From NCBI GenBank assembly GCA_949710005.1, contig OX453275.1, positions 13,333,651 through 13,397,650 of the forward strand: a DNA stretch of 64,000 nucleotides, in the 5' to 3' direction. Source of the DNA: Ricordea florida (lineage: Eukaryota > Cnidaria > Anthozoa > Corallimorpharia > Ricordeidae). The notes beneath the pieces were generated by a model. It had not been told where the DNA came from, searched no databases, and was given only the letters and a program-made list of their open reading frames with translations. This document shows positions 1 through 10,500 of the stretch, in pieces (positions within the stretch are counted from its first letter, which is position 1; each line of letters begins with the position of its first letter). Made by a program: the position numbers and the translations under genes.

Positions 1-2076
1 TCCCTCATAATCGTAATCAATAAAATAGGGGTATGGGTTAAATTTCTTTTTGAACCATATATTGGGTAATTCAGGATTTTCACACTCCCAAACCGATACT
101 AAATTATAACCCAAGCTTTTTATCATATTCTCTCTTTCAATAGTTTCATTATATTTAATTTTGTCGGTTGTTGAACACGGGCACCCATGCCATTTACAAC
201 CATAAAACTCAAAAACAGTTTTTGTCTCTGGTTCGTATCCATCAAACAAAATCTCATTCCCCTCTTCATCCCTATAACACCTTTCGCCACCATGACCACA
301 AAGCGCATGATGAATATGTTTACCTATAGTTTTAGATTGGTGTTCAATCCACCTACACGCTTTATAACTAAAATTTATTTTACCCCCGTAAAAAACTTTG
401 TCAGATTCATTCATGACGTGTTTTATCTTTTCTCCTGTGCAAAATATTTTTGTCTTTCCTCCCGTACATGTTTCATTGGTAAAATGCCTTTTTAAATCTT
501 CGTGCCTGGTAAATTTTTGATTACATCCTTGGCATACCCAGTTTTGAGCAAGAAGGTCTAGATTCTTAATGAAAAAACCATGATTATTATAAAGACCTAA
601 ATTTAAAGTTGGTAAATTATCTTTGAAATTATTTTTCCCAAACACCAGTTTCCAAACTGAAAAATTTGATATATCTTTCTGCTCATAAACCCGGATGTTT
701 ATGGAAAAAACCTTTGAAATTTTCTCAAAATCAACCAATTTTGTCGATCTAACTTCTTCTCCTTTTAATTTTTTGTTGCCATAAAAAGTTCTAGCTAGAT
801 ATAATGATCTTTTCTCTATTCTTTTTTCAGGATTTTGTTTAATTTTTTTGGGATTTTGTTTACCATCAAGAATATTCATTAGAATAGCTAAACACCTCCA
901 GACACAGAGATTATCATCTTTATCATCTACGGAATAAATACATCTTTTCTTTCGTAATTCATCGGGTAATCTTCCGCACCCAACTAAAGGCTGTCTGGTA
1001 TTAATAACTTTTATTTGTACTTCTCTAAACTCAACTCCGCCCTCATTAACACCTGTTTTATTAATTTTCTTTTCTGGGGGTAAATATGCTCTCATCCAAG
1101 CGATACCCTCTAAACTCAATCTTTCTCCCTCGCACTGCTCTATATAATCTTTTATTTCTGAAAGGGAGGTAAAAGTTCCTCCGCTTCTAAATGTGTGCGC
1201 GTGGTAAGCTATTTCTCCATTTCCTCTTTGAATCAAAGCGGTAAAACTGAAAACAATTCTTGCCCCCATTTCTATTTGGGGTTCCAACTCGTTAAAAATT
1301 GTTTCTGTCAAATCATTATTTAGATCCCTCCTAATTCTAATAATATTTTCCCGATTATTTTGAATTGGGGGATCATCTTCATGCGGATTTATTGGAAATA
1401 TTTTGAGGGTTGTTGTTCTTTTCTTTTTAGTTTTTTCCTTCAATTCATCTCTCACACTATCAGATATAGTTACCCCCTTTTTTGGTTTAGTTTTCTTATT
1501 AGTAAATTTTATGATATTTTCATTTGCTAATTCTTCAAGCTTTTTGGCAAACTTATCTTTATCTAACACCTTAAAAATATTCTTTGGTTTGAGAATTGGA
1601 ACATTAATTTTAGGTACCGGCTCATCAAGAATTGGTATTTGTGATGTTAGTTTTCTTTTTCTTGACGGAGTAGAACCGGGTAGAGTTCTTGGTGTTTGTG
1701 GTTTTATAAAAGTTGGTGCTAGTTTCCTTTTTCTTGGCGGAGGAGAACCAGGTGGTGTAACAGGTGGAGTTCTTGGCGGAGGTGATCCGGGTGGTGTAAC
1801 AGGTATTGGTTGGGGGATAGTTAAAGGTGGTGCAATATTCGGAATTGGGAGAGGAAAATTTGGTTGATTTATTGGTCTCATTGGCATATTACGCAGCTCA
1901 TTAACAATCCCCACAATATTATTAGTTATTTGTTGAATATTATTAGTTATTTCAGGTATATTAACCAATGCATTAATAAGTTCTGGTTTATTAAACGCAG
2001 ATCTTCCACGAATATTATACCATCTAACTAAAGATTTTAGTTGCGGTACTTTTAATCCTCGTAATTGTTGTTCCAT
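1..2076 (-). CDS. N-terminal part of a Polinton/adintovirus-like family-B DNA polymerase (runs off left edge)
   Basis: One uninterrupted minus-strand frame runs from an ATG at 2076 to the first base of the window (692 codons, no stop). Seen: a SAP-like N-terminus (residues 1-40), a Pro-rich basic tract with repeated TPPGSPPPRKRK-type units (about 95-150), a charged linker, a NLCVWRCLAI segment near 400, a C2H2-like finger (CQGCNQKFTRHEDLKRHF) near 540, and FEFYGCKWHGCPC followed by SLGYNLVSVWECE. The last two match the Vsr/restriction-like module that precedes the polymerase domain in viral/organellar-type PolB proteins of Polintons and adintoviruses, as I recall them. The polymerase palm itself would lie left of the window, so the assignment rests on the N-terminal modules. 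The frame is intact, which suggests a recent copy. An alternative is another large invertebrate DNA element using the same Vsr-like/PolB arrangement. Confidence 0.62.
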   Translation of the reverse strand, partial: MEQQLRGLKVPQLKSLVRWYNIRGRSAFNKPELINALVNIPEITNNIQQITNNIVGIVNELRNMPMRPINQPNFPLPIPNIAPPLTIPQPIPVTPPGSPPPRTPPVTPPGSPPPRKRKLAPTFIKPQTPRTLPGSTPSRKRKLTSQIPILDEPVPKINVPILKPKNIFKVLDKDKFAKKLEELANENIIKFTNKKTKPKKGVTISDSVRDELKEKTKKKRTTTLKIFPINPHEDDPPIQNNRENIIRIRRDLNNDLTETIFNELEPQIEMGARIVFSFTALIQRGNGEIAYHAHTFRSGGTFTSLSEIKDYIEQCEGERLSLEGIAWMRAYLPPEKKINKTGVNEGGVEFREVQIKVINTRQPLVGCGRLPDELRKKRCIYSVDDKDDNLCVWRCLAILMNILDGKQNPKKIKQNPEKRIEKRSLYLARTFYGNKKLKGEEVRSTKLVDFEKISKVFSINIRVYEQKDISNFSVWKLVFGKNNFKDNLPTLNLGLYNNHGFFIKNLDLLAQNWVCQGCNQKFTRHEDLKRHFTNETCTGGKTKIFCTGEKIKHVMNESDKVFYGGKINFSYKACRWIEHQSKTIGKHIHHALCGHGGERCYRDEEGNEILFDGYEPETKTVFEFYGCKWHGCPCSTTDKIKYNETIERENMIKSLGYNLVSVWECENPELPNIWFKKKFNPYPYFIDYDYEG

Positions 2077-2640
2077 TTAGTAGTGTATTGTATTTCACTA
2101 ATTTTTCTTTTAAACCGTAATTATTTTTCAAAATTTTTCGCAGAGAGACTTGGTAACCCCCTCCCAAACCTAAAACGTGCTTATAAGCTTTGCAGAGACT
2201 TGGGACCCTCCCAAACCTAAAACGTACTTATAAGCTTTGCATAGACTTTGCCTCAAAGATGGACTCGCCCTCCGCTCGCGCAGCTCGCTCCGCCTGTCGG
2301 CCCCTCTTGGCGAAGGGGGCTTGGCCGAGACTTTGCACCCTCCCCGAGAGCTCCCAAACCTAAAACGTGCTTATAAGCTTTGCAGAGACTTGGGACCCTC
2401 CCAAACCTAAAACGTACTTATGAACTTTAAGCTAAAACGACAGAGATTTTCAGTCAAATTTGAAAATAACCTAAAAACGTACTTATGAACTTTGCAGAGA
2501 CTTGCCCCCTCCCTAGGCTCCCAAACCAAAAACGTACTTATGAGCCTTAAGCTAAAAAAGGTCAGAGATTTTCTGTCAAATTTGAAAATAACCTAAAAAC
2601 GTACTTATAAACACGCTTACATAGTAGTGTTCGTCTCAGT
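2077..2640. repeat. Degenerate tandem array upstream of the polymerase gene, seven ACGTRCTTATRA motifs
   Basis: The motif ACGT(A/G)CTTAT(A/G)A recurs near 2175, 2222, 2365, 2412, 2478, 2532 and 2600, mostly inside a longer unit (AAACCTAAAACGTRCTTAT then RACTTTGCAGAGACTTGGG). A variant unit carries CAGAGATTTTC-GTCAAATTTGAAAATAACC (about 2440 and 2565). The array directly precedes the start of the polymerase gene on the opposite strand. Its TATA-like core makes a promoter/enhancer role possible, but that is inference; it could be an ordinary minisatellite. A GC-rich insert at 2255-2330 splits the array. Confidence 0.55.
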
Positions 2641-3780
2641 GTCATAGTTTGTTGTTCAATCGGCTAGCATAGTTTTGGCAGCTAACATATGGCTCATTTG
2701 TTATCTCGTAGAACTAGTATGAACTCTGCACGTTGGTCTAGCTTTCAAGCTAGTATTCGTGGATCGACAGCCCATTTCGACAACGCTAGACATCATTTAG
2801 TGTGGGCCTATCACGGACGGCATGTGCGTTTGTATTTTTGCAAAACGGTCTTCACAAAAACGGCCATTCGGTAAATCATGTTGTTTACGTAAAGCGAGCA
2901 TATGAATTCGCCTTCTCATCCCCAGTTTCCGCAGTCCACGTAAGGAACGCCTGGGACCATGACCCCCCTTTTGGCGACCAAACCGCTAGCATTTTTAGAC
3001 TCGGGCTCTCCTACGGAAGCCCGAGTAATAATCATCAACTACTCTTATCTACACCAAAGACATCGCACTTTTGACTTCTAAACTTCTCGGTGAAACCCGC
3101 AAACCCTCTGATATATTTTCAAAACACGCACATAGCGAGAGCAAAACATGCAAGTATTTAGATTGGAAGGTGAGCAGTTTCTCGCTCCAAACGAGACACT
3201 TTCATTGGACTATGCGAGACAGTTGTCTAGGAAACCGTTACGTTTGAAAAGAAAACTTGCGTTTCCTTCCTTTCTTCCCCACCCCCTCCCCCCTTACTCG
3301 CGCCATTTTTCGCGCGGTCTTTGCTCCGAAACAGCACGGAAACGCTTGCTACGCAGGCTACTATATGTTCTTCACACCTTCCTCTAAAAAACTGTGTCGG
3401 GGAAATATGATTACTTGTCTGGTTTTTCTTTAACAGGCAGTTAAACTTTAGGAGTTAAAAAATGAACCGTTACCTTTGCTAAAATAGCTATAACTTTTGA
3501 AAGAGGTAAAAAATAAAAATTTCCCGACACAGTTTTGTTGCCCGATTATCGGGCAACGTTCTTGCCGAATCTCAGCGGAAAGCGTCGAAAATTCATTGAA
3601 AACGAACTTAAAATGTGCGCCCTACTCTTCGAAATTTTGGTTTTGAGATACGGCGCGAAATATACTTTGGGCCGTTTTTCCGGTGTAATTAGATTAATTA
3701 CACTAGACGTGTGAAAATGATCACGCGTTGATCGATGAACGGAAGGCTCATTTTACTTTAACAAAGAGAACTCTTATCAA
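2641..3780. other. Intergenic stretch with short palindromes; no convincing gene
   Basis: Only short frames are present (61 aa from 2689, 79 aa from 3148), with no recognisable domain. The sequence around 3260-3370 looks like a dispersed repeat. An inverted repeat is built from AAACTGTGTCGGGGAAAT (about 3389) and its complement (about 3518-3534). It is followed by a 10-bp perfect stem, GTTGCCCGAT/ATCGGGCAAC with a 1-nt spacer, at about 3536-3557. I cannot tell whether this marks the end of the viral-like element to the left. Confidence 0.4.
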
Positions 3781-4200
3781 TTACAAAGCGGTCTCAGGTT
3801 TTGCTTCTGGCGGGAAATATCTGTTACAAGTCATCAGTGCAGTTACAAGGTGCTCGCATCTCAAGATCCAAGACGATCTCGCTGAGGCATTCTCAAGCAA
3901 AGTCACATCTGCTTGACAAAAGCGACAAGACACTGATTTCATAAGGTTTTCCTGCAGGCCACTGCAGGAAACAATTGTTCGGCCAGACAACTTTTGACAT
4001 GACTCCGTTGCTTCTACTTCAGGCTCTTCTTTCTTCTTCTGAGCGATTTTAGATCGGCTGGCACTAACTTCTCCAGTTTCTTTTTCTTGTTGTTCTGCTT
4101 CTAATGCCAGCAGCTTCTCCTGTTCAAAATCCGACCCTTTGTCGCTTGCGGCCAGAGCTTTGGCCAAATCTTTGTCAAATGTTTTTCCATTTCGGCGCAT
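3781..4200 (-). pseudogene. 5' fragment of a Mutator-like transposase-domain gene
   Basis: A minus-strand frame starts at ATG 4200 (MRRNGKTF) and stops at 3781, about 139 codons. It has a charged leader with DKGSDFEQEKLLALEAEQQE, then LSGRTIVSCSGL, then CRFCQADVTLLEN with a later Cys in WILRCEH. This leader-plus-'GRxIV...C..C' arrangement resembles the N-terminal zinc-binding part of cnidarian proteins annotated as Mutator-like transposase domain-containing (from memory). The expected remainder (further zinc ligands, DDE core) is absent, and the frame ends in unrelated sequence, so I treat it as a truncated copy. It is opposite in strand to the P-element fragment that follows, so the two are probably separate insertions. 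Confidence 0.42.
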
Positions 4201-4627
4201 TCTTCGAACTTGCAAACGGACACGAACTTTTTCTTTTTTTCTTTGAAGACATCGCCGAGTAAATTTCAACGTAAACACTCGAATCAACTCGTCGCTCGAA
4301 CTTCAACTTGCGTGATTGTGATAACGGCATGCACGTCGAGCTCCTGTCACGTGATTTTTAATGTGAATTTGATTTGTTGTGACAGGCTGTTGACAACAGT
4401 CAATTAGAGACAATTAATGCAAAGATTCGTTTTTCCTTAATAACTTCGTTTAGAATTAACCTTTTTCCATATTTTTTTTTTCTAATGAAAGGCCACAATG
4501 AGACCTATTTGAAAATATCGAAAGATGTTTGTCTTCAAAATGATGAATTTCTGGGTACGCTGATACCTTAAGATACCACTGAAACAATATTGAGATTTTC
4601 TCTAAGCAAATTTTCCCTTATTTTCAG

Positions 4628-5417
4628 GTTTATGTGGAATGATGGGCAGTGCATCCTATGGCAGCACATTGCTCAGTTATTTTATGAAGATGCTGAGAAT
4701 GGATTGAAGCTGTTACCAAAGCTTACACAAGACCACATCAAACTCAACTCATATTCTGTGATGAGAGTTAACCTTGCTGCTCAAGTCCTGAGTGCAACTG
4801 TTTCAGCTGTCTTGAAGACATTTGGTTCTCCTGAAAGTTCTGGAACAGCAAAGTTGTGTGAAATGGTTGATTCTTTCTTTGATTGTCTTAATGTACACAG
4901 TACAACAGAACATCAGAGAAAGAGGAAACCATTCCTTGCCCCCTACACTGCAGTAGATGATGAGAGGTTCCACTGGCTGGAAACAACTTTCCTTGGATAT
5001 CTTAACAGTTGGAAGGAAAGCACAGAAAATCGGCCTGGCGAGTTCACCCAAAATGCTCGAAGCAAAATGTTCCTTTCCTGGCAGACCCACGAGGGGTTTC
5101 AGATTACAACCTTTTCAGTAATTGAAGCCACAAAGTTCCTTTTAAATGAAGGGATCGAATTTGTTCTAACTGAAAGATTCTGCCAAGATGCCCTGGAGGA
5201 GTATTTTGGAAGCCAAAGAAAACTTGGAAAGAGATGTGACAATCCAGATATCAGGATATTTGGATACAATGAAAACAGCCTCTACCAACTATGTTCAAAC
5301 CAACTACTTGGCCTTCTTACACTAAAAAAAACACAGTCACTTTGTATGAATGAATGTCCACTCTCAATGGTTATGGAACTTAAACGGATTAAATTTCTCT
5401 TTTTAAAAGGGTCTTGA
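4628..5417 (+). pseudogene. C-terminal exon of a P-element/THAP9-like transposase
   Basis: The frame opens after a TTTTCAG acceptor at 4627 and runs to a stop at 5415-5417. It begins [19 protein letters not shown] and continues [26 protein letters not shown], a FFDCLNVHS motif, and near the end [17 protein letters not shown] followed by [10 protein letters not shown]. These are the hallmarks of the P-element transposase insertion and C-terminal domains. No THAP domain or N-terminal catalytic part is found in the 800 bp upstream, so this copy is 5'-truncated or its earlier exons lie elsewhere. The reading frame itself is undamaged for about 260 codons, so it could also be an exon of a domesticated P-derived gene, though no further exon is visible downstream. 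Confidence 0.62.
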
Positions 5418-7516
5418 AACGGCCGGGCAGGTTTTAGTCAAGCTAATGCAGCGGAGGATTGACACTTTCCATTATGGATATATAGATAACTAAGAGATCT
5501 AGGCAATTTTTTTGAGGAAAGAGTATAACTGATTTTGGGAAAATATTCCTGCGGATATCACTTGACCCTGCACTGCTGCGCCTTGCCACTGGTGATGCAT
5601 AGTGGCCAAGGCCGACAGCCTGGCTCTTCAAAAAGCTGACAAGAAAAAGCAAATACTAGATTGAAAGGAACGAAATAATGTCGATGATGGGTAATCAAAT
5701 CGCTCTAGATTTAGCAGTTCATTTTATTAAAGGCACAATTTCAACAGCTCTCCCTCTCAAACCTGACAAAACGATAAGTCTACTAAAGACAAAATGCCAT
5801 AGTAGACCTGGTAAATGGATTATTTCTAGCCACTATCACTCTCTTCAGCACTACCTCTAACTCTGATTAAGCATATGCCTTCATATGCCTTAAAAAAAAG
5901 GAATGAGTAATCAATTGAGTAATTCAATGTTAGAGTTATCATTTCTAAGTAACCACGTATTGTTTAAAGTTCGTTCATGTGAAATTGTACTTAACTCAGC
6001 GGAGGAACTCACCTAAGTAAGACCAGAGACCTGTAGTAATCTAAATGAGAGTAACGTTAACAGCTTACACCAAGCTAAGAGCTAAACGTTCAAACTTTAT
6101 TTAATATTACTTGGCTCTCGAGCGTAAACATATAAACATGTGAATGTCGTATGAAAAGAAAAACTCCAAGGCCTTAGAAAGCAAAACAGCTGACGATTAG
6201 AAGAAGCACAACTGCCATAGACGGAACATGTCATGGCTTAACGAGAGCACTGGACGGGAAGTATTGTAAAAAAGGCAGCAGATCCGCACTGGATGACTTG
6301 TAGGTTACCACTCAACTTAGCTTTATCAAACTAAGCAGCGGCAAAGCGTTGGAAAACCAAGAATATCGCTACTAAAGGCCGGCCCATAATGACCTGCAAG
6401 CAAAATTGATAGCCAATAAAAATGCATCTAAGAACTGCCTAAAGCGATAATGGATGGATTCTACCCATGCCTGTAAATGTGTAAAATGGTTTCATGCCAT
6501 GCCCAGGAGTTCCAGCAGCTGTTTGTCAGTTGTGTTTGATCGTCCGGGTCTAAGTAGTTCTGGTTGTTGACGTTTACTGACGGTTCGACAACCTGAGCGC
6601 AAGTCATCATCAGAGTCAAGCTACTTACGTGTCGTCCGAGGTGGTGGTATTTATGTCTCTGTCTATTTTCTCTATACCCATGCCGGGCCAATTTTTAACT
6701 TTTTCAATCTTGTAGTTTTGGTGTTTTTGAAAAGCTTATTTACTAAACCAACCGAAATCGATTTATCTTTATGATGGAAAAGGTATTGCCCGCCTACTGA
6801 TCAGATTAGCTTTTGCTAGCTGCGTGCCTCTCAAACGGCTGTATATTTATATCTAACACAATAAAGGGGTGTGTGAATCCGTGTGTGTGTGTTTGTGTGT
6901 AGAAAACGGAATATCCCACCAACTAAACCGTTCCATCATAAAAGGCCCTTTCTACTGGATCAGGTACGCAGCGCAGTGACTCATGGGTACCAGGTAGATG
7001 TATCTTTATTGTCAGGAGTTGGTTACAAACTGGACAATGCAAAAAGGTCTGATCTATTATCCATACTGACATTTACAATCATAGATGAAAATGTTACCAT
7101 TAAGTAATGGTCCACATAAGAAGTAGGCATCCGAAATCCAAAGCTGTCAACAGCTAATTATCTAATTGAATTAAAATTCTTGTCTCCGATTGGCCATAAA
7201 GTCGAAATCGGGGCAAAAATGCCCATCAACTCATTTTTTTGGCTATTTTGGGCGCTAAATTCGGTCCCAGCATCATCAACATTGTACATGGCGAGTTTCG
7301 TTACCATGGGAAATGGGGAACTGGGTTTAACCGAAGATACATACGGTTTTACGGTCGGCCGCCATATTGGATTGCAATTTTACTGCGGAGTTACCACGTT
7401 AGTTTTAAAATTCTTTGGTTGGATTTCTGTGGGATTACTCAGATTATTTATTCAAACAAGTGTTATTTGCGTTTTTATTGTTGATTGGAAATGAAGTCTA
7501 TGATTTGAAGTTAAAA
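5418..7516. other. About 2.1 kb without a supportable gene
   Basis: Short frames only. A minus-strand frame at 6461-6691 has a repeat-like appearance (CAQVVEPSVNVNNQN) that I associate loosely with dispersed cnidarian repeats but cannot confirm. A (TG)n-rich tract lies at about 6868-6900. The last 300 bp probably contain the promoter and 5' UTR of the gene starting at 7517. Confidence 0.4.
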
Positions 7517-10500
7517 ATGCCGAAAACCGCTTCGTGTTGTTGCCCACATCACAAGACGTGGGGACATTCCGGCGAGGTAGAGCTTAGGGTCGCCACGGAC
7601 TTTGAGGTGAAGATTTGTCAAATAGATAAAGATGGTCGGCACAAAGGTCGCAAGAAAAGGATCTGCACGTCTTGTAGAAGCCGTATCCAGTTAGAACAGA
7701 AATGCGATAAGTTGCAGGTAAGATTTTTCTTGCATGTTGGTTATGTGTGATGAGGGATCGCCTACTGGTCTCAGATTTCTTTTTTTGTTCAAATACTGTA
7801 TTGTCTTGTGGATTTTCACTTTCATTTGAGTTTATCGGGAGCGGCTGTTACATGTAGTTTACCTCAAGGTTTGTCGTCAGTACTAGGTAAATGTTATTTG
7901 GCGAGACTGTTCAAATACTTCAAAATTTCAATAATTTGATGTCGACAATGCCGAATGTGAACGTAAACTACAAGTTCATAATATTCTTTCTATTGGTTTA
8001 TCAAAACCAGAAAACTGTCTCTGATGCCTTGGAAGGAAGGAACACTGAACACAGCAATATTGATGATTCCTTGAGAGCATTCCATGATGCATCAACCCAA
8101 ACTGATCACAGCATCTATGCAGTCTCTATGCCCTCTCCATCCACACAACTTGCTCGGTCAGGACATACCAAGGAAGCTGGACCTTTGCCACCCATTTGCC
8201 CATATCAGTGTTATGGCCGTAGTAAGAGAGCCGACATAAGAGCAGAAATTATTGAACGTATTCATAGTTTGTTGGGCACGTATGTACATGGTGACAACGA
8301 GGCACTCTATGACCTGATGGACAACCTGCAGCAGTCAAAGAAATGGAGAAGCACGTTTGGAGATTCTAGAAAGAAGGAAGATGACAAGGTCACAAGTGCA
8401 TTCCTCTCTTCAATCGTCCAGGAGTATCAAGAGTGCAAAAGAAAAGAAACAAATAGTGTTATCAGGAAGCAATCTAAAAAGCTTCAACAGGCTATAAAAA
8501 TATCTGGAACAAAGTCCAACAGCCACATAGCCTTGCAAGGAAACACTCCTCAGTCTTTTAAAACACGAGTTGATGCAGCCAATAGCTTAGGCAGGCTCAC
8601 CACGTATTCAGCTGAAAGAAGGCGGCTCTTGTCAATTGTTGCAGCAGACTATCCACAAACATTTCTCACAGAGATTTTCAAGTGCTCCAAGAGTACAGTC
8701 ACTGCTGCACGCATTCACCGTATTTTATTTGGTAGAGGAGGAGTGCCACCTCAGTGCTTGAAGTTTACCCGTCAGTGTGTGTCACAGGACACTTTAGATC
8801 AATTGGCTGAGTTCCTTTTGCGTGATGACATATCACGACCTTCATCATGTAGGAGTGTTGTAATTGATGGGAAGGAATGCCCGGTCCGCTACTGGCAAAG
8901 TTCAATAAAAGAGGTCATTCAGCATTACTTGTTAGAGTTCCCAGGCAATGTGAAAAGGAGTTACATCTATGGTCACATCCCAAAGAACTTCCGCATTAAT
9001 ACAATGCTGGCTGGTCTGTGTAATTTGTGCGAGGACTATGGATATTCCAATTTTGCAAATTTAAAGGCATTTGTCCAGAAATTGGGTGCTGATTGTCCAC
9101 AACAGGAATTTGGTGGCACTGTGAAGAAGATAACAGATCTTCAAAGATACCTCAAGACAAAATTTTCACATGAGGTACTTACTTGTTTACCTACCTTGTT
9201 TAGTACTTGGGATGTACACTGTGAACATGAATATTACCCAGCATAGTATTTTTATACTGAGACCAAAATTATAAAAAAAAATGTTTTACATTTGAATCCC
9301 TTTTCACTTTTGGTAGATTATTTTACATTTTGGATACAGTAAGAATAACATGTAAAAAGTTTACTGTCAGGAAGATACCTGCTGAATTTATGCAGTGTTT
9401 GCAAATGCTCTTTCTATTGCATTTTTAGAGTATTTGTCAAGTCCATTTTCTGAACATACAACGTAGTCAATAGAAAGAATGATTTTATGAAATATTTTTG
9501 ACAGTTTTTTCTTTGTGCTTTTATATCAAGGCACAGACTCACAGCAGCTGCTTGGAACTGTGTATGAGCCATGCATTTAGCACCTGCACACAAAGTCATG
9601 ATCAGTGGTCTGCTGAATTTGGCTTGTTTTATGACATTCATTCCCTGGTGTCTGGTACTATTGCCACAGCCCCAACAGAGAAAAAATCAGCCTTCTCAGA
9701 GCAGTTGGAAGAAATGACAAGTACCTTCTGGGACTATGTTGGACACTTGTTGAGGACAAAGCACCAAGGTGATTACTACAGGTAAAAGACATACTTTGAT
9801 CTCTTGAAGTGGGGATTTGCTTCTAAGTTTTTAATTGCCAACATAATTATTTATTTTGAGGCACACAATATTTATGTCTTGGGCATTTTTTGACATGTTG
9901 GATGAGAAATTTACTTGGCTTTGACTCTTCAATAATCATTATTTTTCTCTAGTCCTGTGAATGCTTGCAAAATTCTCTATGCTGGTTCCCTTTTTGCAAG
10001 AAATCATCAAACTTCTTGGAATGTTCCCTTTGCACTTTGGCATTCATACACTACTTTGCCATCTTGAAAGTGAATATTGTTGGGATAAGTTGAAATTCTA
10101 TTATTTTTTTCAGGTTCATATTGAAGAATCTACAACCCGGTGAAGCTGTAGTCATCATAGATTATAAGATGAAACTTGAATTGGGCATGCGTTACAGGGA
10201 GATCCAGCGGGACTGGTACGGGAAGCGTGGCATTTCCCTTCATGGCTTCTATGTGATAGCGCAAGTTGCTGTTGGTGAAAGGAGGATTGACGTGCTGGAT
10301 CTTTGGTGTGAAGACACCAAGCAAGATGCCTGGTTTACCCAGTCTGCTCTTGATGTTGGCTTTGCGTGGATGGAAAAAGTGTTTCCGAACTTTCAAGTCT
10401 ATCTATTTTCAGGTGCGTACATGTACATTTATTATATTATTTTGTTTCTTAGTTATCTTGTTTGAAATTGTTCTCCTTTAACCCAATCTAAATGTGCCAT

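Noticed and set aside
2689..3387. Three small plus-strand frames beside the polymerase gene
   Set aside because: Short, overlapping, without recognisable motifs; the last lies in sequence that looks like a dispersed repeat.
6461..6691. 76-codon minus-strand frame with CAQVVEPSVNVNNQN
   Set aside because: Possibly a dispersed-repeat fragment, but I cannot tie it to a named family from sequence alone.
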